This document shows, piece after piece, positions 36,007-45,558 of a stretch of DNA of 64,000 nucleotides. The stretch is from Limnobacter humi. Lineage in GTDB: Bacteria; Pseudomonadota; Gammaproteobacteria; Burkholderiales; Burkholderiaceae_B. The notes under the pieces were generated by a model, which had not been told where the DNA came from, did no database searches, and worked only from the letters and a program-made list of their open reading frames with translations. Location: the NCBI RefSeq assembly GCF_024518835.1, contig NZ_JANIGO010000003.1, positions 62,001 through 126,000 of the forward strand, given 5' to 3'. Each line of letters begins with the position of its first letter. Within the stretch, counting starts at the first letter, position 1. Made by a program: the position numbers and the translations under genes.

Positions 36007-36627
36007 CTAGGCAACACGCGAAGGTTGGCGACTAAGAAGAAGCAGGATGCCGAAAGCAATCATTCCTCCACCTGAGGCGCGTTGAAACCAGTGCAGCTTG
36101 TTTGCTGCGAAAGCTGCTGCAAAACGCCCTGCTGACGCATATATCGCTATTGCAACGGCCTCTAGCGCGATAAAAACCGTCCCAAGAGTTGCATAGCTCA
36201 GCCAGTAATTCGTTATATCCACGAATTGCGGGAAGAATGCCGCGAAAATGAGGATTGCTTTGGGGTTACTGATGGCGATCAGCGCCTCACTACGGAATGC
36301 CTTACGAAGCGAAGGTTTCATTGCATCTGCGTTTAGGTTAGTCGAGCCAGATGTTGTTCTGAGGAGCTTGATGCCCATCCAGACCAGATAGGCGGCACCA
36401 ACGATCTTGATCACGTTGAAGACCAACGCCGAAGCAGACAAAAGCATCCCTAAACCAAGCGCGCTAGCAGCAATCATGGGCACGAAGACGGCAAGCCGTG
36501 CTGTGCTTGCCATAAAGGAAAACCCTACGCCCTTTTGCGCACCGTGTGTCATCGCAACGAGGTTATTGGGGCCGAACGCCAGGTTCAGTGCGAAACATGC
36601 CGGGAGGAAAACAAGTAGATCGATCAT
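36007..36627 (-). CDS. LysE/RhtB-family exporter (copy 2)
   Basis: A second, identical copy of the 206-residue passenger exporter. The duplication doubles the gene dose in this chromosome. No difference from copy 1 was seen. Confidence 0.9.
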   Translation of the reverse strand: MIDLLVFLPACFALNLAFGPNNLVAMTHGAQKGVGFSFMASTARLAVFVPMIAASALGLGMLLSASALVFNVIKIVGAAYLVWMGIKLLRTTSGSTNLNADAMKPSLRKAFRSEALIAISNPKAILIFAAFFPQFVDITNYWLSYATLGTVFIALEAVAIAIYASAGRFAAAFAANKLHWFQRASGGGMIAFGILLLLSRQPSRVA

Positions 36628-36670
36628 TAGCTTTGTTGTGACCTCAAGGGAGTAGGTTGGATATGCATGG

Positions 36671-36919
36671 TCAGTGCACCTCGTTCAAGTAGGGCGTGAC
36701 ATTACGCAACATCCGCTCAATGTAGTCTTCCATCTTGCCGACCGGCGCGACATGGTGCAATGCACCCCGAGCCGCCTCAATACCTTCTAGCCGGGCGATG
36801 ACCCAACTGGGGAGGTACTGAGCCCGTAGGCTACCACTCTTCGTGGCAATATTGCTTTTGGCGAAGAAAGGCTGGCTGAGCACAACGACACCCGCTTCTT
36901 GTACCGGGGCTATTGTCAA
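36671..36919 (-). CDS. Doubtful small ORF inside the IS (copy 2)
   Basis: Identical to the TTG-started 82-residue frame of copy 1. Coding status is doubtful for the reasons given there. Confidence 0.28.
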   Translation of the reverse strand: MTIAPVQEAGVVVLSQPFFAKSNIATKSGSLRAQYLPSWVIARLEGIEAARGALHHVAPVGKMEDYIERMLRNVTPYLNEVH

Positions 36920-37078
36920 GACAGATATGCCTAGTTTTCAAGTGTTCCCTACATATGGCTATAGGGAAGGGGATCTGGAAAGACCGGCACGGTTAGCTAT
37001 CAACCATTTAGTCCGTTGTGGATTTAGTTTTCCCTTCCGCTTTCTACTTCACATATCAACCATTAAATCCGCATACCC

Positions 37079-37086
37079 ATGAAATA
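37079..37086 (+). repeat. Target-site duplication, right copy (ATGAAATA)
   Basis: Eight bases after the right end of IS copy 2, the same as 22748-22755 before IS copy 1. It defines the insertion event of the whole composite unit. Confidence 0.93.
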
Positions 37087-37191
37087 TTTGAAGGAAAAAA
37101 TGCGCTTCAAATGATCGAAACCGAGGACGGGTTCGAAATGGTAGAGGATTTGTTGACCAAACTTCGCTACGTGTTTGACTTCCACCCCTAA
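37087..37191 (+). pseudogene. DUF2384 antitoxin-type gene, 3' part
   Basis: Thirty-four codons and a TAA that continue the frame of 22660-22755. The segment FEGKNALQMIETEDGFEMVE followed by DLLTKLRYVF matches the second half of the DUF2384 domain (pattern G-x-x-P/A-L-x-x-x-x-T-E-x-G-x-x-x-V). No start codon or ribosome-binding site is seen on this side, so it should be silent. Confidence 0.75.
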
Positions 37192-37249
37192 ATGCGACAT
37201 GTGTTGTCGGCACACTGACTAACGCGAATAACCAGTACATATTCCAGAT

Positions 37250-37483
37250 CTAGTCTTGGTTACCTTTCATCTCTTTAAAAACACCGCTTTCGAAAGTCCC
37301 TGTTGTGACGGTGCCATCTGGTGAAATTCGCCTCAACAAACTAGGTTGGTTTTTTACGGACTCATAAACTGATCCGTTGGTATTTTCTTTTATTTGTGCC
37401 GAGGCTTGATCAAAAGCATCTTTGTTCTGATGTGATTTCGCCAAAGCAACGATGTCAATATCGGTCTTATTCATAATTTTCAC
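37250..37483 (-). CDS. Hypothetical protein, 77 aa
   Basis: Small acidic protein 55 bp downstream of the large STAND-like gene on the same strand, so possibly on the same transcript. A second ATG three codons in (MNKTDIDIVALAKSH) could be the start. No domain recognised. AT-rich like the rest of the island. Confidence 0.5.
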   Translation of the reverse strand: MKIMNKTDIDIVALAKSHQNKDAFDQASAQIKENTNGSVYESVKNQPSLLRRISPDGTVTTGTFESGVFKEMKGNQD

Positions 37484-37537
37484 CGAGGTGTAATCAACTA
37501 CGACAATTCTTGAGGCATCTACTCATAGGTTCAGCTG

Positions 37538-40500
37538 TCACTTTAATTCATAATCAGACAGTACCTTTCCTGAAGCAAGCGCATCCTTCAACCATTGCGG
37601 TCGACGACCTTTACCTGACCAATATTTACCCTGTCCGTCCCCGTATTTTTGAGCAGTCGCGATTGTACTTTTTTTTGCTTGCTTAGCATCACGAAAATCG
37701 GAAGGAGGTACTGCGTTTATACCCACGACCTGCAGAAATAGTGAACTATCTTCAGCCCGAAATTCCGAAGCCTTCGCTTCAAGAAGCTTTAACAATCCAT
37801 CGAAATCCAGTGTCTCTCCTTCGGGGTAATTCCAAGTACGGTTGGCCCGTTGAAGAACAATTACAAAGAAACCAATCTTTGAGTTGGGGGCTTTCATATA
37901 TTGCCCCTTTAACTGAGCTTCCAAAGCTTCTAGATAATTAGGAACTGTCCAATGCTCCGACATTTTCAGTTCAATCGTAGCCCGAAGGTCACCAAGTTGA
38001 CACAACACATCTCTACGGGTTGACTCTGGCAGAATGGACTCCAAAGTAACAGCATATCGTCCGCCGCTGGCGTGATTTAACTCACTACCGAGCAAAGCTT
38101 GAAAATCCTCCTCAAGTGCTAACCCTTCAGTGTCAGTCTTAATATGGTTAAACATTACTTTGCTGAAGAACCGCCGAAGACTGAATTCACCGCACTCAAT
38201 ATTCCGTTTAACAGTACCCAAATCGTTGCGAATTGTCTGGGCAAATTGTGTATAGCCTGAAACAGGCGGGGCAAAATCTCGCTCGAATTTTTCGTAGTGT
38301 CGTTGCTTAAGTGGTGCAATGTGGGCTTCTTCCTCTCGCATTTGAAATTGCAAATGACGGATATATCTCGCGCGCGTTCCAGAAGCTTTGACCCGTAGCC
38401 CATCGAGAGCGTCATACGCTGCTTGAGATTTAAGATTCGAAATCGCTGGCAGTAAAGCATCTCTGAGACGCTGAGCATTGTCACGTGGTTCGAACTGGTA
38501 CACGAGCCCATCGTCATGAATGATGTCATCAGACTCTTGAACTACCTCCACCACCCATTCGTAGAGTGACGAAAGAAGCTCCAAACCACGATTTCCTTGA
38601 TGCTTTATTGTGTTTAATCGACTTAGTCGATCTTGGCCAATGTGCGCAGCAATTTCAAACATGAATTTGTCCGCGCTATCTTTATGACTCACACGCCAGT
38701 TTTCGAAATCTCGTCTAAATGTGGAGGGGTAATTGAGTAGCCAAAATTGCCCCCATATTACTGCGTTTGACCTTAAACGCCCAATATCGGCCTCGGTCGG
38801 TTTCAGCACCGCAGACGCATCGTCTTCGCTATCACACGCAGAACTACCTTGAACTTGAAAAGCCTCGACTATGCGCGCTGCCGCCACCGATTCAAGTGCC
38901 GTCTGATCTAGGCTTCCTCTAATCTCCTCATTACTAAAGATGGCACTTAGAATATTTTCAAGGGTATGTGAGCTAACTGCGCTCGAATCCCTGGCTATTG
39001 TCCACAGTGAGTCATGTAGGCCGAGTAGAACAACGGGAGGGCATTCAGCAATATGGCGAATTAATTTCTCCACGATTTCCGCCGATTTACCACCCGAACC
39101 AAACTTAGCTAGGCAAGATTGAAATTCCGCAATTGCTATCGACGGATAGGATAATACAAGCGGCCAGAACCATTTTGGATAACCATTTAGCTCAAAATGA
39201 CCATAATTCAGAGCTTGTTTCACCTCTGAGTCCGAGAGCTTAGGGAGACTATCACCATTGCCTAAGTCCAAATGAAGACCTTGAAGGCCTGCGATAGTAA
39301 TGAGATAAATTGAATTTGGCTCAGACTCTTTGTATTGCGGAGGACGATCGCGCCAAATAGAGCGTAATCCCTGGTCAGCGGCCTTTCCTAACTCTTGTCC
39401 TGCTAGTTCTTCAAAAGCAGAGAAATCAAAATCACTGTAATGTGATAATTGGCTGGTCTGCGACAGCCATCGAGCGATCCAAATAAGAGCACCTGTGTTC
39501 GTGCCTGTACTTATGCTCTCTATTTCTTTTTGCAAAGCAATCTTGGAGGACTCATCCAATTTTAATCTGCTATTGTTTTTTTTCGCAGGTTGTGAGGATG
39601 GTTTACGCGTAGCCACATTATTTCTAAGTACCGTCATTAGCTCACTAAACCCGGCCTCAGAGACCGCCTCAGCATCACCTTCTGATAAAAATGATTGAAG
39701 CCGATGTGAACATAACTCACTCCATATACCGTCGGGTGTCCGATCACTTTTTCTGATAACTGCTCGAAATAAATTCTGACGAACAGCATCAGAAGACTTT
39801 AAAGCCCTACCTAGCTCGGTATGGTCAATACTTCCAAGGTAAAGTCGAGCGTTAGCTTCAAAATACTTCATACATAACTGAGTGGCGCGTTCTAACGACA
39901 GCTCTTCGTTCTTAATGACCAGTGCTATGAGGTCTCGAACAACATCCGCGTAGTCGTCGTTTCTATAATTTTCAGCGTGGCATTTTGCTCCATAGTACGT
40001 CACCATCCGAGATAACAATTTTTCGGTTAACGCGAACAGCTGTTCAGCACTTGCAGATTCCGCAATCGAATGCGTTAAGTCCCAACTTAAATTAAACCCG
40101 CCACCTTGATGCTCATATTGCCTGCTTGCTAGATCGGAGATAGTCTCTGCATCAAATTTCTTCCAGGCCAAGCCGACGAGCACAAGTCCAAATGCTCTTT
40201 GTTCAATTTTCGGAGTTAATTTTGCTGCCTCAGCTAGCCCCTGAAAGTCGTCTTCCCGATTAAGAGACAAGATGTACACAAGATCAGATGGACTGTTCAG
40301 AAGCTGAGCATAGTCGTTGCCATACGCAAAGAGAATCCGATCACGGAATACGTCTATCCGCGAATAGGTGGCAATGTCAAGTAAGGCAGAGCGCGCCTTG
40401 TATGAGTGCGCGTCAAGACGATCGTAAGCATTCTCAAGGGTTTCTTCGACCCCAGGTTTTCCGGCCTGCCAATAGTTTTCTGCAGTTAAATTGTAATGAT

Positions 40501-41974
40501 TCCGTCCAAGCGAATCGCCGAGCTTCTCTAGTCGCTCAATAGTAAGCTTAATCGCCAAACAAGCATCTGCCACTGGGAATTGTGAGTTTCTCAAGTCTCC
40601 GAAAAACGCAACTGCTTGGGGATCAATGTCTAGTAGCTCGGCCCTACAGTGAACGTTAAACGTTGCAAGCCAACCAGCAACAGCAAGATAGGCACTACGA
40701 ACTCCGCACTCACCAGTTACCGATTTCCAAGACAACTCAGCAACGAGTCGTCGAGCATCTTCGGGTGAGTTAACTCGCGCCGAAAGACGCTTAGCGGCGA
40801 GATAAGGTAACAACTGCTCAGGATAAATCTTTACTTGGTGGTAACCAGAATCGATGAATAACCTAGAACCAAGTAAATATTGAAGTTCACTTTCCGACAA
40901 CAAACCACCAATTAGTGGTCGAGTCGAAAGCACTCCCTCTTGTAATTTCAGGGCATCAGTCGACAACTCCAAATTTGGCAACTGACATATTGCTGATGCT
41001 CCAGCGAGCTTCTCTAAAGCATCGTTCAAGCTTCTAGTACAAGACAGCCCGACAATCTTTTCACGATGATCTGTGCGCTGTTGAGCTTGAACCCCCGCGA
41101 TCATGGTTTCAAAGATAGAGGTTAAATCGACTGGAGGGTTAGTCACTGGATCAACGTACGCAAGTATATCGAGACTTCCTGGACCCTCCGTAAGGTCACC
41201 CAATCCAAAACGCCAAGCTGCATCAAGTAGAGCCTTCCCATCGGCAATTGAGTGGCGACTCTCAAGGTAGAACTTAGCCGCTTTCGTCGATAAAGGAAGA
41301 AGTCTATATAACTTTAACTGTGCCTTTGAAACCAGCTTGGTTTTGATAGTCGTGACCGGATCAAGGCTAGAAAGATCTGAGAAACCATCGTCGCCAGCTG
41401 GCATATCTTCCAACGAATCCTCAGCCACTGATTCTTCAGCTTCGCCCAAATATAAATTAGTATCCAGCTCTGCTTGAATCACATCGAGCACCGCGGGCGT
41501 TAGTGTTGCTGGACGCGAAGTTAAAACCCAACTAACCTGATTTAATCTATCCCCCATGGCTTGAGTCACCCTCCTGAGAGCAGACTGCAAACCTGACTCT
41601 CGACCCAACACAGCCTCATCTATAGAATCTACAAAGAGAAAGAGCGGGGCTTCTAGATCAGATTTCCATGCTCTGTAAGCAGTTGCGTCACTCGGTTCTA
41701 GTGCAACTTCAAAGTCAGACTCAGCTAAAAGCCTATGGAGACTGGTAAAAACTGCATGGCGACCATTTTTTTGAAGGCGCCGCGTACTGGCCCGCAATTC
41801 CTGAGTTTTCCCAAAGTTGGCTCGGGCAGTGATAAGTGAAAAACGCTCTTCCAGGAGTTGTTCCCAGCTGATACGTTTACGAGAAATCACATCCGTAGCT
41901 ATTAGTTTATCGACTGAATATTCGGTCAATTGCCCGAAGCATCGTTCTAAATCAAGATATCCAGACATCAGCAC
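37538..41974 (-). CDS. STAND-like NTPase with PD-(D/E)XK-like segment and C-terminal H-NS DNA-binding domain
   Basis: A 1478-residue protein. Residues 46-60 read SLITARANFGKTQEL, a P-loop with GKT but Ala in place of the first Gly. Walker B is LFLFVDSIDEA (111-121) and VLTSRP (150-155) is sensor-like, all as in bacterial STAND/NACHT-type NTPases. A long helical region follows. Near 1329-1337, GDLRATIELK plus the helix LEALEAQLKGQYM resembles a PD-(D/E)XK nuclease (Asp1329, Glu1335, Lys1337). The last 35-40 residues contain KYWSGKGRRPQWLKDALASG, matching the H-NS C-terminal DNA-binding motif. STAND proteins with nuclease parts are known in phage defence; the H-NS fusion is new to me. It sits next to a type I R-M operon. 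A role in defence is inferred. Confidence 0.8.
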   Translation of the reverse strand: MLMSGYLDLERCFGQLTEYSVDKLIATDVISRKRISWEQLLEERFSLITARANFGKTQELRASTRRLQKNGRHAVFTSLHRLLAESDFEVALEPSDATAYRAWKSDLEAPLFLFVDSIDEAVLGRESGLQSALRRVTQAMGDRLNQVSWVLTSRPATLTPAVLDVIQAELDTNLYLGEAEESVAEDSLEDMPAGDDGFSDLSSLDPVTTIKTKLVSKAQLKLYRLLPLSTKAAKFYLESRHSIADGKALLDAAWRFGLGDLTEGPGSLDILAYVDPVTNPPVDLTSIFETMIAGVQAQQRTDHREKIVGLSCTRSLNDALEKLAGASAICQLPNLELSTDALKLQEGVLSTRPLIGGLLSESELQYLLGSRLFIDSGYHQVKIYPEQLLPYLAAKRLSARVNSPEDARRLVAELSWKSVTGECGVRSAYLAVAGWLATFNVHCRAELLDIDPQAVAFFGDLRNSQFPVADACLAIKLTIERLEKLGDSLGRNHYNLTAENYWQAGKPGVEETLENAYDRLDAHSYKARSALLDIATYSRIDVFRDRILFAYGNDYAQLLNSPSDLVYILSLNREDDFQGLAEAAKLTPKIEQRAFGLVLVGLAWKKFDAETISDLASRQYEHQGGGFNLSWDLTHSIAESASAEQLFALTEKLLSRMVTYYGAKCHAENYRNDDYADVVRDLIALVIKNEELSLERATQLCMKYFEANARLYLGSIDHTELGRALKSSDAVRQNLFRAVIRKSDRTPDGIWSELCSHRLQSFLSEGDAEAVSEAGFSELMTVLRNNVATRKPSSQPAKKNNSRLKLDESSKIALQKEIESISTGTNTGALIWIARWLSQTSQLSHYSDFDFSAFEELAGQELGKAADQGLRSIWRDRPPQYKESEPNSIYLITIAGLQGLHLDLGNGDSLPKLSDSEVKQALNYGHFELNGYPKWFWPLVLSYPSIAIAEFQSCLAKFGSGGKSAEIVEKLIRHIAECPPVVLLGLHDSLWTIARDSSAVSSHTLENILSAIFSNEEIRGSLDQTALESVAAARIVEAFQVQGSSACDSEDDASAVLKPTEADIGRLRSNAVIWGQFWLLNYPSTFRRDFENWRVSHKDSADKFMFEIAAHIGQDRLSRLNTIKHQGNRGLELLSSLYEWVVEVVQESDDIIHDDGLVYQFEPRDNAQRLRDALLPAISNLKSQAAYDALDGLRVKASGTRARYIRHLQFQMREEEAHIAPLKQRHYEKFERDFAPPVSGYTQFAQTIRNDLGTVKRNIECGEFSLRRFFSKVMFNHIKTDTEGLALEEDFQALLGSELNHASGGRYAVTLESILPESTRRDVLCQLGDLRATIELKMSEHWTVPNYLEALEAQLKGQYMKAPNSKIGFFVIVLQRANRTWNYPEGETLDFDGLLKLLEAKASEFRAEDSSLFLQVVGINAVPPSDFRDAKQAKKSTIATAQKYGDGQGKYWSGKGRRPQWLKDALASGKVLSDYELK

Positions 41975-42306
41975 ACTGCCCCACTCACAATATTTCTAGT
42001 TGATTAATTCTTTTATTTGAACGTAGATCCCAAATTTGTTAGCTTTAAGTGTGAAGCCAAGTCCAGTAATGCCTGTGTTTCAAGAAGTTTGTCTTTGGAT
42101 ATTCCTTGTATCTAGCTTTTCTCAAATACCCCAAGGCGGATCCATCAGAATATACCGAACCGTCAACTACATTTTTAGCAGTTTAGGCCAAACCTTAGGA
42201 TCTGGATGGATCGCCTGAAAATGCATTATGGCCTCAAGGCCATTAACTGGACCCTAGCGCCTGAGTCGGGCTTTCAGGGTAACGGTCTGAATAATAAATT
42301 GTTGAT
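41975..42306. other. Intergenic region, 332 bp
   Basis: AT-rich spacer between hsdR and the STAND-like gene, both on the minus strand; it should contain the promoter of the STAND-like gene. A short dyad GGCCTCAAGGCC and the arms CCCT/AGGG occur near the hsdR end but make no convincing terminator. I see no gene. Confidence 0.5.
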
Positions 42307-45300
42307 TCAATCTCTTTCGATTTCTGCATCTTCAAACTTATCCGCCAAGGCAACAAACCGATCCCTCATTGCGTCTCCTACCTCTGCTCGTTTGGTGATC
42401 TTTGGCTTCACGGACAAAAGGTTGATCAATGTATTGCGATCGGGCAGGGTACCTCGGTACACAAAGTCCTGATAGAGCTCTTTGAGCCTCACGCAATTTG
42501 CAGAAAACTCAGTACAAATCGCCTCCAGGGCCTTACGCTTTTCCTGGTCTACAAACTCGTTGAATTTCGTGATCACGATACCTTCATCGTGCTGATTTTC
42601 ATCAAGCTTGAGCTTGTCGAGCTCCTCGTCGATGAAGGTTTCAAAGAGCTCTCGCTTGCTTCTCAAGTCTGGATTGGACTGCAACACATCGAGAATCATG
42701 TCTCGGCCAGCTGCAAATTTCTTCTCGTTGGATTGGTCCTTCAATTTCTCGATGAGACCCAAGATGTACGACACCGTGATCTCGTCTCGCTTGATTAGCT
42801 CGATCTGAAAGTCAATACCAAAAAGAACCTGTTGAATTGGGCTTGGTGGTTCTGGCTCGGCATCGCGAGTACCATCTTCAACTGATTTTGCCCTGCGTCG
42901 CTCCCGTTCAGCAGCCTCAATGTCCTCACGCAAGTCGAGGTATTTACTCTGGTAATCCAGCAGGCCCTGCTCATCAATGCCCAGCCCCCCCTTGTCCAAA
43001 TCACCATCAAATTGGGAGAAGGTTTTAAGGGTGTTCTGCAGTCGCAGCACATCGCGGAATTTCACAATGAAATCGAGCTGATCTTCCTCCTTGATGAGCT
43101 TATCGACGGCCTCCACGTCCGGGGCGATCGCTTTGAGCTTTTCAACCTCCACCCTGAACACTTCAATCAGGTCTTCATACGGCTGCATGATGACTGTACC
43201 AATCACCTCGTCCACGCTGGACTTGGCATTCTTGTTGGCGAAGATTGCCAGCGCCTCATCGGTTGCGTCTTTCAGGTTGCGGTAGCTAACCACGTTGCCG
43301 TGGGATTTCTTTGCATCAAAAACTCGATTGGTGCGTGAATAGGCCTGAATCAGCCCGTGGTGTTTCAGATTCTTGTCCGCGTAAAGGGTGTTCAAGCGTG
43401 GCGCATCAAAGCCGGTAAGGAACATGTTAACCACCAACAGAATGTCCACTTCCTTTCGTTTCACACGCTTGGACAAATCCTTGTAGTAGTCGTAGAAGGA
43501 CTTGTTGTCATTGGCCACATAGGACGTGCCATACATGGCGTTATAGTCAGCAATGCACCCTTCAAGAAACTGCAGGCGACTTTGGTCCACGTTCTTGCTC
43601 ATGTCTGGCAGGTCCTGGTCAGAAACACCCGAGAACTCATCAGCCTCGCCCGGGGCGCAGCTGAAAATGGTGGCGATTTTCAGGTCATGGGCACCAGAAG
43701 TCTTCTTGCTTGAAAAGATCTGGTAGTAGGTCTGCAGCACATCGACACTTGCCACGCAGAACATAGCGTTGTACTCCCGGCCATGAGTCTTGGCTCCATG
43801 TATTTCGATGATGTCGTCCACCACCTTTTCAATTCGGGCTGTGGACTCCAATACAGCTTTGCTGTTGGCCGCTTCAGGATCAAGTTGAGTGGAGGTCTTG
43901 GTGCCATCTGCTGCAATCGTGGTCTCAGTGATCACCACATTCACCATGTCCCGGTATTCCACCGAGAAGCGCAGCACGTTTCGATCCCGAATAGCATCTG
44001 TGATCACATACTTGTGAAGCGCCTGACCAAAAAGGTGTTCAGTCGTGCGTTTGCCGTACTTGGTGTTGGCCACGTTTGCATCGAAAATCGGTGTACCCGT
44101 GAAACCAAACATTTGCCGATTTGGGAAGAAATCACAAATGCGCTGGTGGGTTTCACCAAACTGGCTACGATGACACTCATCAAAGATGAAGACGAACTTA
44201 TTGTCTTTGACTGTCTCGCACTTTTCCTGAAATTGCTTCTTGCTGATCGCAGCGTTGAGCTTTTGGATGGTGGTAACGATCAACCGGCAATTGGGATCGG
44301 TCAGCTGTTTGACCAGCTTTTCCGTGTTCTCAGTGGTATCCACGCTGTCGGCGCTGAAGGCATTGAATTCCAGGGCGGTTTGGTAGTCCAGATCCCGCCT
44401 GTCCACCACGAACATCACCTTGTCCACGTTTGGGTCGTTGGAGAGCAATTGGCTGGACTTAAAGGAGGTCAGCGTTTTGCCCGAACCTGTGGTGTGCCAG
44501 ATGTATCCATCTCCGCGACCCAGCTTCACTCTTTCAAGGATCTTCTCGACAGCGTAGTACTGATAAGGCCTAAGCATCATCAAGGCACGGTTGGTTTCGT
44601 GCTGCACGATGTACCTGGCAATCATCTTGGAGAGGTGGCACTTCTCCATGAAGACTTCAGTGAACTGGGACAGCCGGTTGATCCGGTTGTTCTCGATGTC
44701 CGACCACTCAAAGGTGAACTGGTAGGACAAATCCTTGTTGTTGGCAAAGTAGCGGGTGTCCACACCATTGCTGATGATGAACATCTGGATGTAATCGAAA
44801 ATGCCGGAGTTTGAGCTGTAAGATTTTTTGCGGTAGCGAACAATTTGGTCAAACGCGGCACGGATTTCACTGCCACGGGCCTTAAGCTCAATCTGAACCA
44901 TGGGAAAGCCGTTTATCAGCAAGGTAACGTCGTACCGGCTGTGATTGTCAGCTGATTTGTTCGTGATTTGTCGGCAAACTTGGAAGATATTCTGGCACCA
45001 GTTGCGGGTATCGAAAAGCTCTAGGTAGATAACCGAGCCATCAGACCGCTCAACATCCAAACGCTTTCTAACTTGCTTAGACCGGTCAAAAATATCGCCT
45101 CGGTTAAGCTTGTTCATTACCTGATTGAACTCATCATCCGTCAGGCCAGTTGCACCCGCCTTGGCCAGCTCTGACTTGTTGTGCTTTTCAAGTTGGAGTT
45201 TCAGGTTAGCAACCAGGTCACGCTCATTGCGAATATCCAAAGGCTCGTAGCCCAGGGTTTCCAACTGGGCCACCAGGGCCTTTTCCATTTCGATTTCGCT

Positions 45301-45312
45301 TTGGGTTGCCAT
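42307..45312 (-). CDS. hsdR: Type I restriction enzyme, restriction/translocase subunit
   Basis: A 1001-residue subunit that translocates and cuts DNA. The N-terminal nuclease has Asp128 and the EXK-type motif IELK (141-144). The SF2 motor follows: Walker A TGSGKT (275-280), DECH (378-381), and FGFTGTPIF. A helical C-terminus would contact HsdM. Length fits the IC-like subgroup (about 1000-1040). It is the last gene of the operon, 6 bp after the 79-residue gene. No sign of decay. Confidence 0.96.
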   Translation of the reverse strand: MATQSEIEMEKALVAQLETLGYEPLDIRNERDLVANLKLQLEKHNKSELAKAGATGLTDDEFNQVMNKLNRGDIFDRSKQVRKRLDVERSDGSVIYLELFDTRNWCQNIFQVCRQITNKSADNHSRYDVTLLINGFPMVQIELKARGSEIRAAFDQIVRYRKKSYSSNSGIFDYIQMFIISNGVDTRYFANNKDLSYQFTFEWSDIENNRINRLSQFTEVFMEKCHLSKMIARYIVQHETNRALMMLRPYQYYAVEKILERVKLGRGDGYIWHTTGSGKTLTSFKSSQLLSNDPNVDKVMFVVDRRDLDYQTALEFNAFSADSVDTTENTEKLVKQLTDPNCRLIVTTIQKLNAAISKKQFQEKCETVKDNKFVFIFDECHRSQFGETHQRICDFFPNRQMFGFTGTPIFDANVANTKYGKRTTEHLFGQALHKYVITDAIRDRNVLRFSVEYRDMVNVVITETTIAADGTKTSTQLDPEAANSKAVLESTARIEKVVDDIIEIHGAKTHGREYNAMFCVASVDVLQTYYQIFSSKKTSGAHDLKIATIFSCAPGEADEFSGVSDQDLPDMSKNVDQSRLQFLEGCIADYNAMYGTSYVANDNKSFYDYYKDLSKRVKRKEVDILLVVNMFLTGFDAPRLNTLYADKNLKHHGLIQAYSRTNRVFDAKKSHGNVVSYRNLKDATDEALAIFANKNAKSSVDEVIGTVIMQPYEDLIEVFRVEVEKLKAIAPDVEAVDKLIKEEDQLDFIVKFRDVLRLQNTLKTFSQFDGDLDKGGLGIDEQGLLDYQSKYLDLREDIEAAERERRRAKSVEDGTRDAEPEPPSPIQQVLFGIDFQIELIKRDEITVSYILGLIEKLKDQSNEKKFAAGRDMILDVLQSNPDLRSKRELFETFIDEELDKLKLDENQHDEGIVITKFNEFVDQEKRKALEAICTEFSANCVRLKELYQDFVYRGTLPDRNTLINLLSVKPKITKRAEVGDAMRDRFVALADKFEDAEIERD

Positions 45313-45318
45313 GATGGT

Positions 45319-45558
45319 CTACTTGAATAGTTTTTTTAGTGATTTATTTAGCTCTGTTTTTGCATACGCTAGGGCCTGATCCTTACCCTCTTCTTTGGCT
45401 ACTTCAATAACTGAACTTTTCAATGACGACTCACCACAATTTGCACATTTAATGAGTTCATCTTCTGGGCTTTGTAAATCGCACGAATTTTTTGGAAGTG
45501 GTTGCAAGCAAAATAAGCATTTTAAAGCGATCGAAAACTCCTTGTTATCCAATCTCAA
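45319..45558 (-). CDS. Small zinc-ribbon-like protein within the R-M operon
   Basis: A 79-residue protein with two Cys pairs, CLFC (about residue 14) and CANC (about 38), spaced like a zinc ribbon, and a basic C-terminus. It overlaps orf138 by 4 bp and precedes hsdR by 6 bp, so it belongs to the operon. Family unknown. It could be an accessory or modulator of the restriction complex. Confidence 0.65.
   Translation of the reverse strand: MRLDNKEFSIALKCLFCLQPLPKNSCDLQSPEDELIKCANCGESSLKSSVIEVAKEEGKDQALAYAKTELNKSLKKLFK

Larger units (their letters stand above)
22756..37078. mobile_element. Composite transposon bounded by two ISL3-family elements
   Basis: A 14,323-bp unit made of two 2,470-bp IS copies in direct orientation (22756-25225 and 34609-37078) and a 9.4-kb centre. 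The outer flanks are the same 8-bp sequence ATGAAATA. The inner flanks differ (CCGGATTA and ATTTCTCC), which shows that the whole unit moved in one event. Cargo: a GC-rich trb cluster fragment and an SDR-cupin-MAPEG-LysR cluster. Confidence 0.93.
34609..37078 (-). mobile_element. ISL3-family insertion sequence, copy 2
   Basis: The same 2,470-bp length, gene order and 24-bp inverted repeats as copy 1 in the same orientation. Its transposase end faces the SDR gene, so transcripts leaving tnpA could enter the cargo operon. The right inverted repeat is followed by the ATGAAATA duplication. Confidence 0.94.

Noticed and set aside
22756-37078. Possibility that the two IS copies are an assembly duplication
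   Set aside because: Different inner flanks, one base difference, and the outer 8-bp duplication fit real transposition, although long reads would settle it.
42216-42290. Dyads near the hsdR 3' end as a terminator
   Set aside because: Arms are short, there is no T-run in the right position, and the match could be chance.
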